A stretch of 64,000 nt of DNA from the NCBI RefSeq assembly GCF_021538895.1, contig NZ_JADDRL010000033.1, positions 1-64,000 on the forward strand, written 5' to 3'. Source of the DNA: Streptomyces olivochromogenes. Its GTDB lineage: Bacteria; Actinomycetota; Actinomycetes; Streptomycetales; Streptomycetaceae. A model generated the notes under the pieces. That model did no database searches. It saw nothing but the letters and a program-made list of their open reading frames with translations, and was not told where the DNA came from. Of the stretch, positions 1 through 9,500 are shown in pieces (position 1 is the stretch's first letter; every line of letters begins with the position of its first letter). A program made the translations under genes and the position numbers.

Positions 1-1240
1 CGAGTTCGAAGAGCACGTAGCCCGCGTACGAGCCGGAGGCGAGCGCCGCGAGACCGAGCAGGCTGATCTGCAGGGGCAGGCGGAGGCGGCGGAGCGCGGT
101 GGCGAGCGGGATGAAGAGCGGGAAGGCGGGGAGCAGATAGCGGGAGACGTTGCCGAATATCTGCTGGCTGCCCAGGACGAGAGCGATCGTCAGCACGGTG
201 TAGACGAGCAGCGGCGGTGGGAGCCGCAGTCGGACCAGCAGCGGGAGCAGCGCGAGGGTCAGCAGGACGGCACCGATGCCGACGATGTCCGCGAAGGGGA
301 ACGCGAAGAGATAGGTGAAGTGGCCGACCGGGACGGAGGTGAGCACGTCGAGTGTGTGCCGCCCGTAGTCGAACTCGTGGGCCCAGGCGCCGCTCTGGAG
401 CGTGAAGTAGCCGCCGTAGGAGCCCATGCGATGGCCCACCCAGGCCAGGTATCCGAGCAGGCCGAGCGGTGCGAGGGCCATCGCGGCCACGGGGCGCGGG
501 ACGCCGACCCGGCGTCGGCGGAGGGCCGACAGGGCGGTGACGAAGAGCGCGGCGATCAGCGCGACGGCGGTGGGGCGGCAGAGCCCGGCGGCGCAGGTGA
601 GGAGGCCCGCGGTGAGCCAGCGGTGGTTCAGGAGGGCGTGGCAGGCCCAGACGGTCAGGGCCACGTAGAGGGAATCGGAGTAGACCGACCACTCCACGCC
701 GGAACCCGGCCACACCGCCCACAGTCCGGCCGCGGCCAACCCGGCTCCTCTGCCGGTGAGTTGGGAGGTGAGGACGTAGATGCCGAGCGCGGCGGCGAAC
801 GAGGAGACGACCGAGACCAGCAGCCCGGCCCCGTACAGGCCGAGGCCGGTGGTCTCGGAGACCAGCCGTATCAGCGCCGGGTAGAGCGGGAAGAACGCCG
901 CGGAGTTCTCCTGCACGGTGAAGAGCCCGCCGGCGTGCGGCAGTTGGACGAGCGCGGGGTGGTACCCGTGCGCGGCGATCTGCTGGTACCACCAGCCGTC
1001 CCAGCTGGCCAGCACGTCCCAGGGGTGGGCGCCGCCGCCGAAGCGCGGGGGCTTCTTCCGGTAGTCCCCGGCCGAGTCCAGCAGGAAGAGGAAGACGGAG
1101 AAGCCGACGAGCTTGAGGCCGCCGTACATCGCCGCCGCCGGGCCGTACCGCTGCACCGCGCACCGCAGCCGCTGTCGGACGGGTCCGGGGGCGGTCGCGA
1201 GGGCGGGCGGACGGGCGGCGAGGGTTGTCAGGGTCTTCAT
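1..1240 (-). CDS. PIG-V-like integral membrane mannosyltransferase, C-terminus off the window
   Basis: The minus strand is open from an ATG at 1240 to the window edge (413 codons, no stop). After a short cytoplasmic stretch comes a hydrophobic segment, then the loop WDVLASWDGWWYQQIAAHGY and NSAAFFPLYPAL, later YSDSLYVAL and GLCRPTAVAL, with many membrane segments. This arrangement matches actinobacterial PIG-V/GT-C polyprenyl-phosphate-dependent mannosyltransferases, which transfer sugars on the outer face of the membrane. The ATG overlaps the stop of the upstream GT2 gene by four bases (ATGA), so the two are probably co-translated and may act on the same cell-surface glycan. The acceptor is unknown. 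Most of the expected length is present. Confidence 0.8.
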   Translation of the reverse strand, partial: MKTLTTLAARPPALATAPGPVRQRLRCAVQRYGPAAAMYGGLKLVGFSVFLFLLDSAGDYRKKPPRFGGGAHPWDVLASWDGWWYQQIAAHGYHPALVQLPHAGGLFTVQENSAAFFPLYPALIRLVSETTGLGLYGAGLLVSVVSSFAAALGIYVLTSQLTGRGAGLAAAGLWAVWPGSGVEWSVYSDSLYVALTVWACHALLNHRWLTAGLLTCAAGLCRPTAVALIAALFVTALSALRRRRVGVPRPVAAMALAPLGLLGYLAWVGHRMGSYGGYFTLQSGAWAHEFDYGRHTLDVLTSVPVGHFTYLFAFPFADIVGIGAVLLTLALLPLLVRLRLPPPLLVYTVLTIALVLGSQQIFGNVSRYLLPAFPLFIPLATALRRLRLPLQISLLGLAALASGSYAGYVLFEL

Positions 1241-2475
1241 GAGGCGGCGGCTCCCGTACGGTCACGGCGCGGCCGGAACACCCAGGCGCGCAGCAGCACG
1301 AACCGCAGCAGCGTCGCGGTCAGGTTGGCGGCGATCAGGACGGCGAGTTCGGCGCGGTCCGAGGCCTCGGGTGCCACGTGGTGCAGGAGCGCGAGGGAGC
1401 CGCCGGTGAGTGCGAGCCCCACGAGGAAGGCCGCCATGCCCCGGGCCTGGTGGCGCAGCGCGCCCGCGCGGCCGCGCACTCCGAAGGTGAGCCGCCGGTT
1501 CGCGGCCGTATTGGCCACCGCGCACACCAGCAGCGCCAGCGCGTTGGCCACCTGGGCTCCCGCCGCCGGACGCAGCGCCGCGTACAGCAGCAGGTGTGCC
1601 AAGGTGCTCACCGCTCCTACGGCGGCGAAGCGGGCGAACTGCGTGACCAGGCGCCCCGACGGCCCGTCGGCGCCCCGGTGCAGTCCGGTCGGCGGAAGCG
1701 TGCCGCGCAGCAGAGCCAGGGTGATCCTGGCGATGCCGCGCAGATCGGCCAGCGCGGTGGCCAGCAGATCGACCCGGCTGTCGGGATCGTCCACCCAGTC
1801 GACCGGCACCTCGTGGATCCGCAGCCCGTCCCGCTCGGCGACGACGAGCAGTTCGGTGTCGAAGAACCATTCCGGGTCCCGCACCAGGGGCAGCAGTCGC
1901 TCGGCGACATCACGTCGTACGGCCTTGAAACCGCACTGCGCGTCCGAGAAGCCGACCGAAAGGGTCGAGCGCAGCAGGGCGTTGTAGCAGCGGGAGATGA
2001 TTTCCCGCTTGGGACCGCGTACCACGCGCGAACCGGGTGCCAGGCGCGTGCCGATGGCGATGTCGGAGTGCCCGGAGATCAGCGGGGCCACCAGCGGCAA
2101 CAGGGCCGTCAGTTCGGTGGACAGGTCGACGTCCATGTATGCCAGGACCGGCGCCCGCGAGCGCGACCAGGCAGCCCGCAGCGCCCGCCCCCGCCCCTTC
2201 TCGGCCAGCCGCAGCCACTCGACCTCGGGCAGTTCGGCGGCCAGCCGGGCGGCGATGCGCGGGGTCGCGTCGGTGCTGGCGTTGTCGGTGACGGTGATGC
2301 GGAACGGGTAGGGGAAGGTCTCCCGCAGGTGCGCGGTCAGCCGCCGCACGCTCGGCTCCAGCGCGGCCTCCTCGTTGAACACCGGGACGACCAACTCGAG
2401 GACCGGCTCCGGGTGGTGGGCCGGCACCGGTGGCCGGTGCGGACCTGGCACGGTGACCAGACCTGCCTCTCTCAT
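1237..2475 (-). CDS. GT2 glycosyltransferase fused to GtrA-like membrane domain
   Basis: 412 aa. Residues about 25-250 are a GT-A family 2 glycosyltransferase: LELVVPVFNEE, TDNASTD, then AYMDVDLSTEL as the DxD-type nucleotide-sugar/metal site and AQCGFKAVRRD further on, as in polyprenyl-phosphate mannosyl/glucosyltransferases. Residues about 275-400 form four hydrophobic segments of the GtrA type (FAAVGAVSTLAHLLLY, ANTAANRRLTF), which usually help move a lipid-linked sugar across the membrane. The likely role is making a polyprenyl-phosphate sugar donor for the coupled PIG-V-like transferase downstream. The ATG at 2475 has AAAGGA upstream. Confidence 0.88.
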   Translation of the reverse strand: MREAGLVTVPGPHRPPVPAHHPEPVLELVVPVFNEEAALEPSVRRLTAHLRETFPYPFRITVTDNASTDATPRIAARLAAELPEVEWLRLAEKGRGRALRAAWSRSRAPVLAYMDVDLSTELTALLPLVAPLISGHSDIAIGTRLAPGSRVVRGPKREIISRCYNALLRSTLSVGFSDAQCGFKAVRRDVAERLLPLVRDPEWFFDTELLVVAERDGLRIHEVPVDWVDDPDSRVDLLATALADLRGIARITLALLRGTLPPTGLHRGADGPSGRLVTQFARFAAVGAVSTLAHLLLYAALRPAAGAQVANALALLVCAVANTAANRRLTFGVRGRAGALRHQARGMAAFLVGLALTGGSLALLHHVAPEASDRAELAVLIAANLTATLLRFVLLRAWVFRPRRDRTGAAAS

Positions 2476-2576
2476 TTTTCGTCCTTTCTGTCAGCTTCTG
2501 TATGCATTCGTGCGCGGTTTCGGGGCATGCCGAAGGCACGCCTGGCGAGGGCGGGTTCAGGTGACGCGGGGTGCGG

Positions 2577-3098
2577 TCAGCCGGTCGGGCCGACCAGGGC
2601 CGAGGACGTGGCCGGTGGGGCCGACCGGCCGGGCGGTGGCTCCGAGGTGTAGTTCGCCGTCGATGTCGCCGGGGGCGCCGACGCCGTGTCCGTCTCCGAG
2701 TCCGCGGGTGTCGGCTCGGAGCCCGTGCTCGAACTGCCGGGCGTCGGCAGCTGTGAGGTGGCGGTCCCGCTCGGGGGCGCGGAGTTGGTGGCGGTCGAGG
2801 AAGGGGGCGTCGGCGACATGCCCGGCGTCGGTGTCGTGGTCGGCGACGGCGTCGGGCTGATCGCGGGCCGGGGGTGCGGGGCGCTGGGTTCGTCTCTGGC
2901 GTGGGAGTGGGGCAGCAGGAACAGTCCGGCGCCGAGCCCGGCCACCGCCAGGACGGAGCCGACGGCCGCCTGCGCCGCGCGCGCACGGCGACGGGCCCGG
3001 ACGCCCGCCCGGAGACGTTCCCGGTGCCTCGGCTCGAAGGGGGACTGCTGCTCGGAGTGGTGCATCATGCGAGCCAGCTGCCGTTCGAAGTGGTCCAT
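2577..3098 (-). CDS. single-pass membrane protein with Pro/Ser/Thr-rich outer domain, sigma factor partner
   Basis: 173 aa from the ATG at 3098, ten bases after the sigma factor stop and preceded by GGGAGAG. Residues 1-40 are basic and cytoplasmic, about 43-63 form one transmembrane helix (AAVGSVLAVAGLGAGLFLL), and the remaining ~110 residues are almost entirely P, S, T, A and G, a likely disordered extracellular tail. By position and topology it may be an anti-sigma or sensor partner of the upstream SigE-family factor. It lacks the HxxxCxxC zinc motif of classical ZAS anti-sigma factors, so this role is inference only. Confidence 0.7.
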   Translation of the reverse strand: MDHFERQLARMMHHSEQQSPFEPRHRERLRAGVRARRRARAAQAAVGSVLAVAGLGAGLFLLPHSHARDEPSAPHPRPAISPTPSPTTTPTPGMSPTPPSSTATNSAPPSGTATSQLPTPGSSSTGSEPTPADSETDTASAPPATSTANYTSEPPPGRSAPPATSSALVGPTG

Positions 3099-3108
3099 GG
3101 TCTCTCCC

Positions 3109-3615
3109 TCACCCCACCGGCTCGATGACGTCGGCCAGAAGCTGCCGCAGTCGTGCCACACCGCGTGCGGTGTGTGACCTGGCCGTGCCCAGGGGGCACC
3201 CCAGCGCCTCCGCGACCTGGCCCTCGGGCAGGTCCTGGTAGTACCGCAGCACCACCGCGACCCGCTGTTTCGCCGGCAACTGGCCCAGCGCGGCCTCCAG
3301 GCGCGACCGCTCGGCGACGACCGCGGAGACATCGCCGGCGACCGCCGTGTCCGGCAACTGCGCGACGGGACGCTCACCCCACCAGCGCCGCCTCGCCGAC
3401 CGGGCCGCCGCGCGCACCATCACCTTCCGTACGTACGCGTCGGGGGCCTCGTCGGCGACCTTCGACCACACGAACCAGAGCTTGACCAAGGACTCCTGCA
3501 CCAAGTCCTCGGCTCTGTGTCGATCACCGCCGGTGAGCAGCCGGGCGAGATGGAGCAATCCCGACCAGCGGACCGCCACGAACTCGTCGAACTCACCGGC
3601 CCGAGCCTGCGCCAT
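3109..3615 (-). CDS. SigE-family ECF RNA polymerase sigma factor
   Basis: 168 aa from the ATG at 3615 (GGGGA nine bases upstream; a TTG six bases further out is less likely). Region 2 includes FVAVRWSGLLHLARLLTGG and HRAEDLVQESLVKLW; region 4 includes LPAKQRVAVVLRYYQDL and the helix-turn-helix GCPLGTARSHTARGVARL. This is the pattern of the actinobacterial SigE subfamily of ECF sigma factors (about 170 aa). It directs RNA polymerase to a small regulon, probably in response to an envelope signal. It forms a two-gene operon with the membrane protein downstream and probably autoregulates. Confidence 0.88.
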   Translation of the reverse strand: MAQARAGEFDEFVAVRWSGLLHLARLLTGGDRHRAEDLVQESLVKLWFVWSKVADEAPDAYVRKVMVRAAARSARRRWWGERPVAQLPDTAVAGDVSAVVAERSRLEAALGQLPAKQRVAVVLRYYQDLPEGQVAEALGCPLGTARSHTARGVARLRQLLADVIEPVG

Positions 3616-3694
3616 CCGCAATGTCCCCGCTCTCGCCAGTTGCCTTCACGGAGAGAAAGACGGTGGCGGCCGCTCCGCTATGCACTCGGCGGCT

Positions 3695-3785
3695 GTGACC
3701 CTGGTCACTGGCCGCAAGGGGGCTGGGACATCGGCCCTGGAGCCCTCGGCGCTCCAGGCTCGCGCCGCTATTGACTTGCTAAGTC
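3695..3785. promoter_or_regulatory. candidate operators between sigma operon and SRPBCC cassette
   Basis: The 229-bp divergent intergenic region (3616-3844) has two clear inverted repeats. GTGACC-CT-GGTCAC lies at 3695-3708. GACTT-GCT-AAGTC lies at 3773-3785 and overlaps TTGACT (3771-3776), a fair -35 hexamer for the plus-strand cassette, although no good -10 follows. The second repeat is the better candidate for the HxlR-type regulator encoded at the end of that cassette. Function is inferred from position and symmetry only. Confidence 0.35.
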
Positions 3786-3844
3786 TTGTTACGCAACTCT
3801 GAAGGGGCAGGCAGACCCCTGGACCTCGAGGAGGCCGACTCACG

Positions 3845-4351
3845 ATGGAGTGGACGGGCGCGCGGTACGCGGACACACCGACGGTCGAGGTGACGACCTG
3901 GATCGATGCCCCACCGCAGCGGGTGTGGGAGCTGGTCTCGGACGTGACCCTGATGCCGGGCATGAGCGACGAACTGGCGTCGACCGCATGGCTCGACGGC
4001 GCCACCGGGGCCGCCCTGGGCGCGCGGTTCGTCGGGCGCAGCAAGCACCAGGCCTTCGGGGAGTGGGCGACCACCTCGACCGTCGTCGAGTGCGAGCCGG
4101 CCCGGGTGTTCGCCTGGGCGGTGGAGGACCCGGACCGGCCGTCGGCGCTCTGGCGGTTCCGGCTGGAACCCAAGGACGACGGAACGGAGTTGGCGCAGTG
4201 GATGCGGATGGGCCCCGGACGCTCCGGCCTGTCCATGGCGATCGACGCCATGCCGGACAAGGAGCAGAAGATCGTGTTCGTACGGATGCGGGAGTTCGAG
4301 CACAACATGACGGCGACGCTCGCGCACATCAAGAAGCTGGCGGAGGCGTGA
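3845..4351 (+). CDS. SRPBCC (START/Bet v1-like) family protein
   Basis: 168 aa. The start TVEVTTWIDAPPQRVWELVSDV and the final helix FEHNMTATLAHIKKLAE are typical of polyketide cyclase/dehydrase-like SRPBCC proteins, which bind hydrophobic ligands in a deep cavity. No catalytic residue can be assigned by eye. A GAGGAGG-like ribosome site precedes the ATG. It is the first gene of a tight three-gene cassette: its TGA shares one base with the ATG of the LLM oxidoreductase. The two probably act on the same small molecule. Confidence 0.82.
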   Translation: MEWTGARYADTPTVEVTTWIDAPPQRVWELVSDVTLMPGMSDELASTAWLDGATGAALGARFVGRSKHQAFGEWATTSTVVECEPARVFAWAVEDPDRPSALWRFRLEPKDDGTELAQWMRMGPGRSGLSMAIDAMPDKEQKIVFVRMREFEHNMTATLAHIKKLAEA

Positions 4352-5409
4352 TGCGGACCGCGACGACCGTCGAGGCGGCGGGCTTCGAATCCTGGTCCCG
4401 GCAGGCCGACTTCGTGATCGAGGCCGAGAAACTGGGCCTCGACATCTGCTGGGTGGCCGAGGCCTGGGGCTCGGACGCGCCATCCGCGCTCGGCTTCTAC
4501 GCGGCCCGCACCGAGCGCCTGCTGCTCGGCTCGGGCGTGATGCAGGTCGGCACGCGCACGCCGGTGGCTCTCGCGCAGACGGCGATCACGCTCTCCAACC
4601 TCTCCGGCGGACGCTTCCTGCTCGGCCTGGGCCCCTCCGGGCCGCAGGTGATGGAAGGCCTGCACGGCGTGCCGTTCGCCCGGCCCCTCGCGCGTGTCCG
4701 CGAGACCGTGGAGATCGTGCGGGAGGTGGTCGCGGGCGGCAAACTCTCGTACACGGGCTCCGAGTTCCGGATCCCGCTGCCGGGCGGGGAGGCGGTGCCG
4801 ATGCGTCTGTCCATGCGGGCCGAGCATCCGGTCCCGATCTACCTGGCCGCCCTGTCCCCGGCCATGCTCCGGCTCACCGGGCGGGTCGCGGACGGCTGGC
4901 TGGGCACCAGCTTCGTACCGGAGGGCGCGGCCGAGGCGTACTTCGCCCCGCTCGACGAGGGGCTGGCCGACAGCGGCCGCGGCCGTGCCGACATCGACGT
5001 CTGCCAGGGCGCCGAGGTCGCGTTCGCGCCGGACGAGGAGGCGCTCGGCGCCATGGTCGCCGGGCGCAAGAAGGAACTCGCCTTCAGCCTCGGCGGGATG
5101 GGTTCCGCGTCCACCAACTTCTACAACCGCGCCTACAGCCGCCAGGGCTGGAGCGAGGTCGCCGAGCAGGTGCGCGAGCGCTGGCAGGCGGGGGACCGGG
5201 ACGGCGCTGCGGGCCTGGTCACCGACGACATGGTGCTGGCCACCACCCTCATCGGCACGGAGGACATGGTCCGGCGGCGGCTGCGCGTCTGGCGCGACGC
5301 GGGGGTGGACACCGTACGTCTCTACCCGGCCGGGGAGACCATGGAGGCGAAGCTCGACACCCTGGGCCGGGCGATCGAACTGGTACGGGAAGTCGGCGAC
5401 GCGTCATGA
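4351..5409 (+). CDS. LLM-class flavin-dependent oxidoreductase
   Basis: 352 aa. An (alpha/beta)8 luciferase-like monooxygenase: FVIEAEKLGLDICWVAEAWGSD near the N-terminus, LLLGSGVMQVGTRTPVALAQ, LSGGRFLLGLGPSGPQVMEG, and YLAALSPAMLRLTGRVADGW in the C-terminal half. The family uses FMN or, in actinobacteria, often F420; this copy resembles the F420-dependent group but the cofactor cannot be settled by eye. The ATG overlaps the previous stop by one base, and the TGA overlaps the ATG of the HxlR regulator (ATGA), so the three genes form one transcription unit. Confidence 0.85.
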   Translation: MRTATTVEAAGFESWSRQADFVIEAEKLGLDICWVAEAWGSDAPSALGFYAARTERLLLGSGVMQVGTRTPVALAQTAITLSNLSGGRFLLGLGPSGPQVMEGLHGVPFARPLARVRETVEIVREVVAGGKLSYTGSEFRIPLPGGEAVPMRLSMRAEHPVPIYLAALSPAMLRLTGRVADGWLGTSFVPEGAAEAYFAPLDEGLADSGRGRADIDVCQGAEVAFAPDEEALGAMVAGRKKELAFSLGGMGSASTNFYNRAYSRQGWSEVAEQVRERWQAGDRDGAAGLVTDDMVLATTLIGTEDMVRRRLRVWRDAGVDTVRLYPAGETMEAKLDTLGRAIELVREVGDAS

Positions 5410-5912
5410 GCCCGGCGCGCCCCTCCTTCGCCAACTGGCCGTGCTCCATCGCGAGAACGGTGGACGTGCTCGGCGACGCCTGGAGCTCCCTGCTGCTGCG
5501 GGAGGCGTTCTACGGCAGCAGCCGCTTCGAGGAGTTCCAGCGCGAACTCGGCATCGCCCGCAACACCCTGACCGACCGGCTGCGCCGCCTGGTCGACGAG
5601 GGGCTGATGGAGAAGCGCCGCTACGAGAGCGAGCCGCCGCGCTACGAGTACGTGCTGACGGAGAAGGGCCGCGACTTCTTCCCGGTCCTCGCCGCCCTCA
5701 GCCGGTGGGGCGACCGCTGGCTGGCGGGGGAGGAGGGCGCGCCGGTCACCCTCCACCACGACACCTGCGACCACGACGCGCACGCCGAGGTGGTCTGCTC
5801 GGCGTGCGGCGAGCCGATGCGCTCCGAGAACACGTCGGTACGGATGGGCCCCGGCTACCCGGAACACCTCAGAACGAGACCGGACATCGTCCGCCGCTTC
5901 ACACAGACGTGA
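5406..5912 (+). CDS. HxlR/winged-helix transcriptional regulator
   Basis: 168 aa. An HxlR-type winged helix: CSIARTVDVLGDAWSSLLLREA, FEEFQRELGIARNTLTDRLRRLVDEGLMEKRRY, YEYVLTEKGRDFFPVLAAL. The C-terminal tail has HHDTCDHDAH and CSACG, so a bound metal or thiol sensing is possible. It is the last gene of the SRPBCC-LLM cassette and probably controls it, perhaps through the inverted repeat at 3773-3785. Confidence 0.88.
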   Translation: MSPARPSFANWPCSIARTVDVLGDAWSSLLLREAFYGSSRFEEFQRELGIARNTLTDRLRRLVDEGLMEKRRYESEPPRYEYVLTEKGRDFFPVLAALSRWGDRWLAGEEGAPVTLHHDTCDHDAHAEVVCSACGEPMRSENTSVRMGPGYPEHLRTRPDIVRRFTQT

Positions 5913-5924
5913 GGCGAACACCCG

Positions 5925-6503
5925 TCACCAGCCGAGCTGTGGTTCGCCCAGGACCTCGCCGCCGATGAGGGCGGCGAGCTTCTGGGCCCGGGGCAGGTCA
6001 CCGAACTTGGTCACGTGGACGAAGACCGTGTGATGCTCCGCCCACCCGGCCCACTGGGCATGGTCCCCGTGGAACACGACCTGGACACCGTCGTACTTCG
6101 CCCATCCGAAGCTGTCCGCCTCCGGGTCGTCCGGCCACACGCCGTGCCACTCCAAGGAGGCGAGGCTCTGACCGAGAGCCGCGACGAACCGCTCCTCGAC
6201 ACCGCCTCCCGGAACTTCCTGCATCACGCTCAGCGGCAGGTGCGCCTCCAACGCCCGGTCGTCGACCGCACTCACGTCGAGGTCGTACCGGAGGTACTCA
6301 CCCGTCGCCGGATCAGTACGGACATCCAGAAAATCGAAGTCCGCCCCGGGAAGGACCTCGGCCATCCGCCGCAACTCCGCCGCCGTCCGCAGCTCGGCGT
6401 AGAACCACACCTCGTCCTCGCGCTCCTCCAGCACCGCACACAGACGCTTGGCCTGCGCGTATGCCTCGGCAGCGTCGCTGGTCCGAAGAACGGGATATGC
6501 CAT
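5925..6503 (-). CDS. uncharacterised protein downstream of the NACHT gene
   Basis: 192 aa from the ATG at 6503 (MAYPVLRTSDA); a longer start at 6530 is possible. I do not recognise a family. The sequence is soluble, acidic and Trp/His-rich near the C-terminus, with no membrane segment or obvious catalytic motif. It lies 78 bp downstream of the trypsin-NACHT-LRR gene on the same strand and could be the last gene of that unit or an unrelated neighbour. It ends 12 bp from the convergent HxlR gene. Confidence 0.6.
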   Translation of the reverse strand: MAYPVLRTSDAAEAYAQAKRLCAVLEEREDEVWFYAELRTAAELRRMAEVLPGADFDFLDVRTDPATGEYLRYDLDVSAVDDRALEAHLPLSVMQEVPGGGVEERFVAALGQSLASLEWHGVWPDDPEADSFGWAKYDGVQVVFHGDHAQWAGWAEHHTVFVHVTKFGDLPRAQKLAALIGGEVLGEPQLGW

Positions 6504-6581
6504 GGAGTTGCCCACGCCCCGAACCTTCACATGTCTCCGGGGGCTACGGCCAGGGGGTTTCCCACGACGTGGCGAGCTGTG

Positions 6582-9500
6582 TCATCCGCTCCGTCTGCCT
6601 CCCCGGCTGTCCGGAGTCGTCAGTGAAGGCGGCTGGCCCGGGGTGGCACGGAGCCGATGAACCAGCGGTCCCGGTTCTCGGATCGTGGGTCGTTCCATGG
6701 AGACGACGGTCACGGAGAGGTCGGGGAGTCCGTGGAGGGGTTTGAGATCGACCACCGGATCGGGAGTGACTCCGAGGTCGATGGTCAGTCTGCGGAGTGC
6801 CGGGAAGGTACGCGTCACTCCCTTCAGATGGGGGTCATTCAGGAGGCTGGGCAGTGTGAGGGAGTGGACCTGGTGGAGCGCGGGGAGGCGCTGAAGCTCG
6901 TACGCGGGATTCGCGAGGGGTAGCTGGAGCGCTTGGAGTCTTGGGAGCTCGGTCAGCTGTGCGAAGAGTTCGTCGAGCGCCGTCGGCTGCCAGATCGCAA
7001 GGCCGCGCAGGCCGACCCAGCCATGCAGCGTGTCCACCTGAAGGTCTTGGCTCGACACGGACAGCCGCGCCACGGAGCGGTGAGGCGGGGGAAGCCACGC
7101 GTATTGACCGATCGGCAGCCCTTGGAGGTGGAGTTCCCGGAGCCCGTGCACGGTGGGAATGACTTCCAGATCCTCGGGGAGCAGGAGCGCCGCGTTCAGT
7201 GCGAGGGTCACCAGGTGACAGTGGGCCAGATGGGAGATGTTCCTTATCTGGGCGGTGGAATCGACGATGAGGTGCTTGATGCCTGGCCGTCCGTTGAGGA
7301 ACGACAGGTCGGTCAGGGCCGGGTTGTCGGCGACGCCCAGACGTTCGAGCGGTGTGTACGGCAGGTCCCGATGCAGTTGGTCAGCGGGGAACTTACCGTG
7401 CACGACGACCTTCTTGAGTGGCCCGAGGTGATGCAGGTGCTTGAGCATGTGGTCACGGTTGACCACGATCTCCAGGTCGTCGAGTCGCATGGTGGCGAGG
7501 ACATTGCGCGCATAGGGCTCGGCCGGGAAGTCTCCCCAGGCAGAGGCCAGAAACTGACGCAGCGTCCTGCTTGGCTGGTCGGCGTACTCGCCGACGAGGG
7601 GCAGGCAGTCCGGGGTGCCGATCTTGGTCAGCGTTGTGGCAACGAGTAGCTGTACGTGCTCCGGCAGTCCTTCCGGCCCGGGAAGCATGGGAAGGACGTA
7701 GGCACCGAGTTTGGCCACCTCGGTTGCCTGGAGTATGTCCTTGGGAGGCATGAAAGCCCTGAGACGTTCGGCCACGGCGGCGCGTTTGTCCTGTGGTAGG
7801 AAGACCGCTTCGGCGGCGCAACTCGCGGCGAGGACATGCAGGTTCCAGCGCTGATGGCCCTCTTGGGCATCGCCCTGTTCCATCAGGTTGTCGATCACTT
7901 TCTCGACTTCGGCGGTCCTGCAGTGACCGATCGACAGGAGGACGACGTCTTGCCATTCCTCCTGGGCGGCATGGCCGAGCAGCTCCTTGAGGCTTTCGCT
8001 GTCCTGGAACTCCTTTGCCGCGAGGTAGTCCTGAAACGTGCGGTGGATGAACTGGATACTGTCCTCGGCGCGTTCCTCCAGAACCCCACTGCGATTGAGG
8101 ATGTGCCGCAATACCTCGTCCACGGAGCCCTGCACCTCGGACATGCCGCTGAGCGTGGGGACCAGCCGGCTTCTGGCCTGCTCACGGGAGAGCTGGGACT
8201 GCCCGTTGCGCACCAGCCAGGCGGCGATGCGTTGGAGTAGCAGTTCGTGTTTCTCAAGATCCAGCTTGATCCCTTCCGGCTCGCGGATGTCGCGCCCCAC
8301 GTCGCGCTTTCCGAGCAACATGTGCAGCGCTGCCGCATACAGTTCGGGGCGGCTCACCGGCAAGTCCCCTTCGCGGCGGCGATTGAGGGCGCAGATCACG
8401 GCACAGAGCAGGGGCGTTCTGGCCAGGTTGCGCAGTGCCGGGCTGCTCGTGAACTTCGCCTTGAGCTCGGCTTCCAGCTCCGCGAGATGTCCACTCTCGT
8501 CGGCCGACTGAGTTGGTTCCAGGCGAGCGGTGTCGTGCCAGGCGTGCACGAAGGCCTGGATGTCGGTGTCCCGCATGGGCAGGAGCCGCAGCTCGCGAAA
8601 CCCCTCATTGCTCAGCCAGTTCATCTCCACCGCGAGCGGTCTCACCGTGACGAGGCAGTGTAGACCGGGGAATTCGGCCAGCATGTCGCCGAGCCACCGG
8701 TGAGCGTTCATCCTGTCGCCCCGGGGAACCTCGTCCAAGCCGTCCACCAGCAACAGCCCCCGCCCCGCCATCAGCACCCTGCGGGCCCAGCCCTGCGGAG
8801 CCTGGTCCGTCAGCAGGCGTGCGGCCCGGTCGAGTTCGCCGGGCCGCGGGAATCCCTCGCCCTTCGCTCGAAGACTGCGCAGCGGTACGACGAACGGCAC
8901 CTGTCCGTTCAGGTGGGCCAGGCTTCCACCGAGCGTGCCCGAAGCCGCGTGGGAGGCCAGCCACCACACCAGAGTCGTTTTGCCCGCACCGGCTTCTCCC
9001 CTCAGGAGCACGCACGGCCCCGCCTCGGCCAGCAGCTCGTCGACGCGCCGTGGCCGGGAGGACACGCCCCTGGAACCGGCCGCCGGCGGGGCGGCCTCGG
9101 CTTCAAGGTGGAGGTACGCGGTGTCCAGGTCCCAGCGGGACTCGCGGGTGCTCAGCTCGTCCAGGCCGATGATGTCGATCTTGCGGTAGCGGTTCTTGAT
9201 CGCCCGTCGGTACTGCTGCTCGAATGCCTCGTCGCGGCGGTGGTTCTCCGCGACGTCCTCGGTGCGCGGGGTCAGCAGTCCGGCCTCGGCACGGTCCAGC
9301 AGACGCAGTTGCTCCGCGTCGACGTTGGCCACCTCGATGCGCATGTGCTCCCGTCCGCGGGGGACGGCGGTGACGATGCCGAGCAGCACGCCGCTGGCGA
9401 ACAGTGGCGCGCCCGAGAGGCCGGCGAGCGGGGAGTGGCGGTTGTCCGTCTCCGCCACGGGCTTTCGGGAAAACTCGCAGACCGTGACCTCCGGCCGTAG

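Noticed and set aside
320..1987. 555-codon plus-strand frame at the start of the window
   Set aside because: Its composition is Gly/Arg/Glu-rich noise. The minus strand over the same bases encodes a membrane mannosyltransferase and a GT2 enzyme with coupled start and stop.
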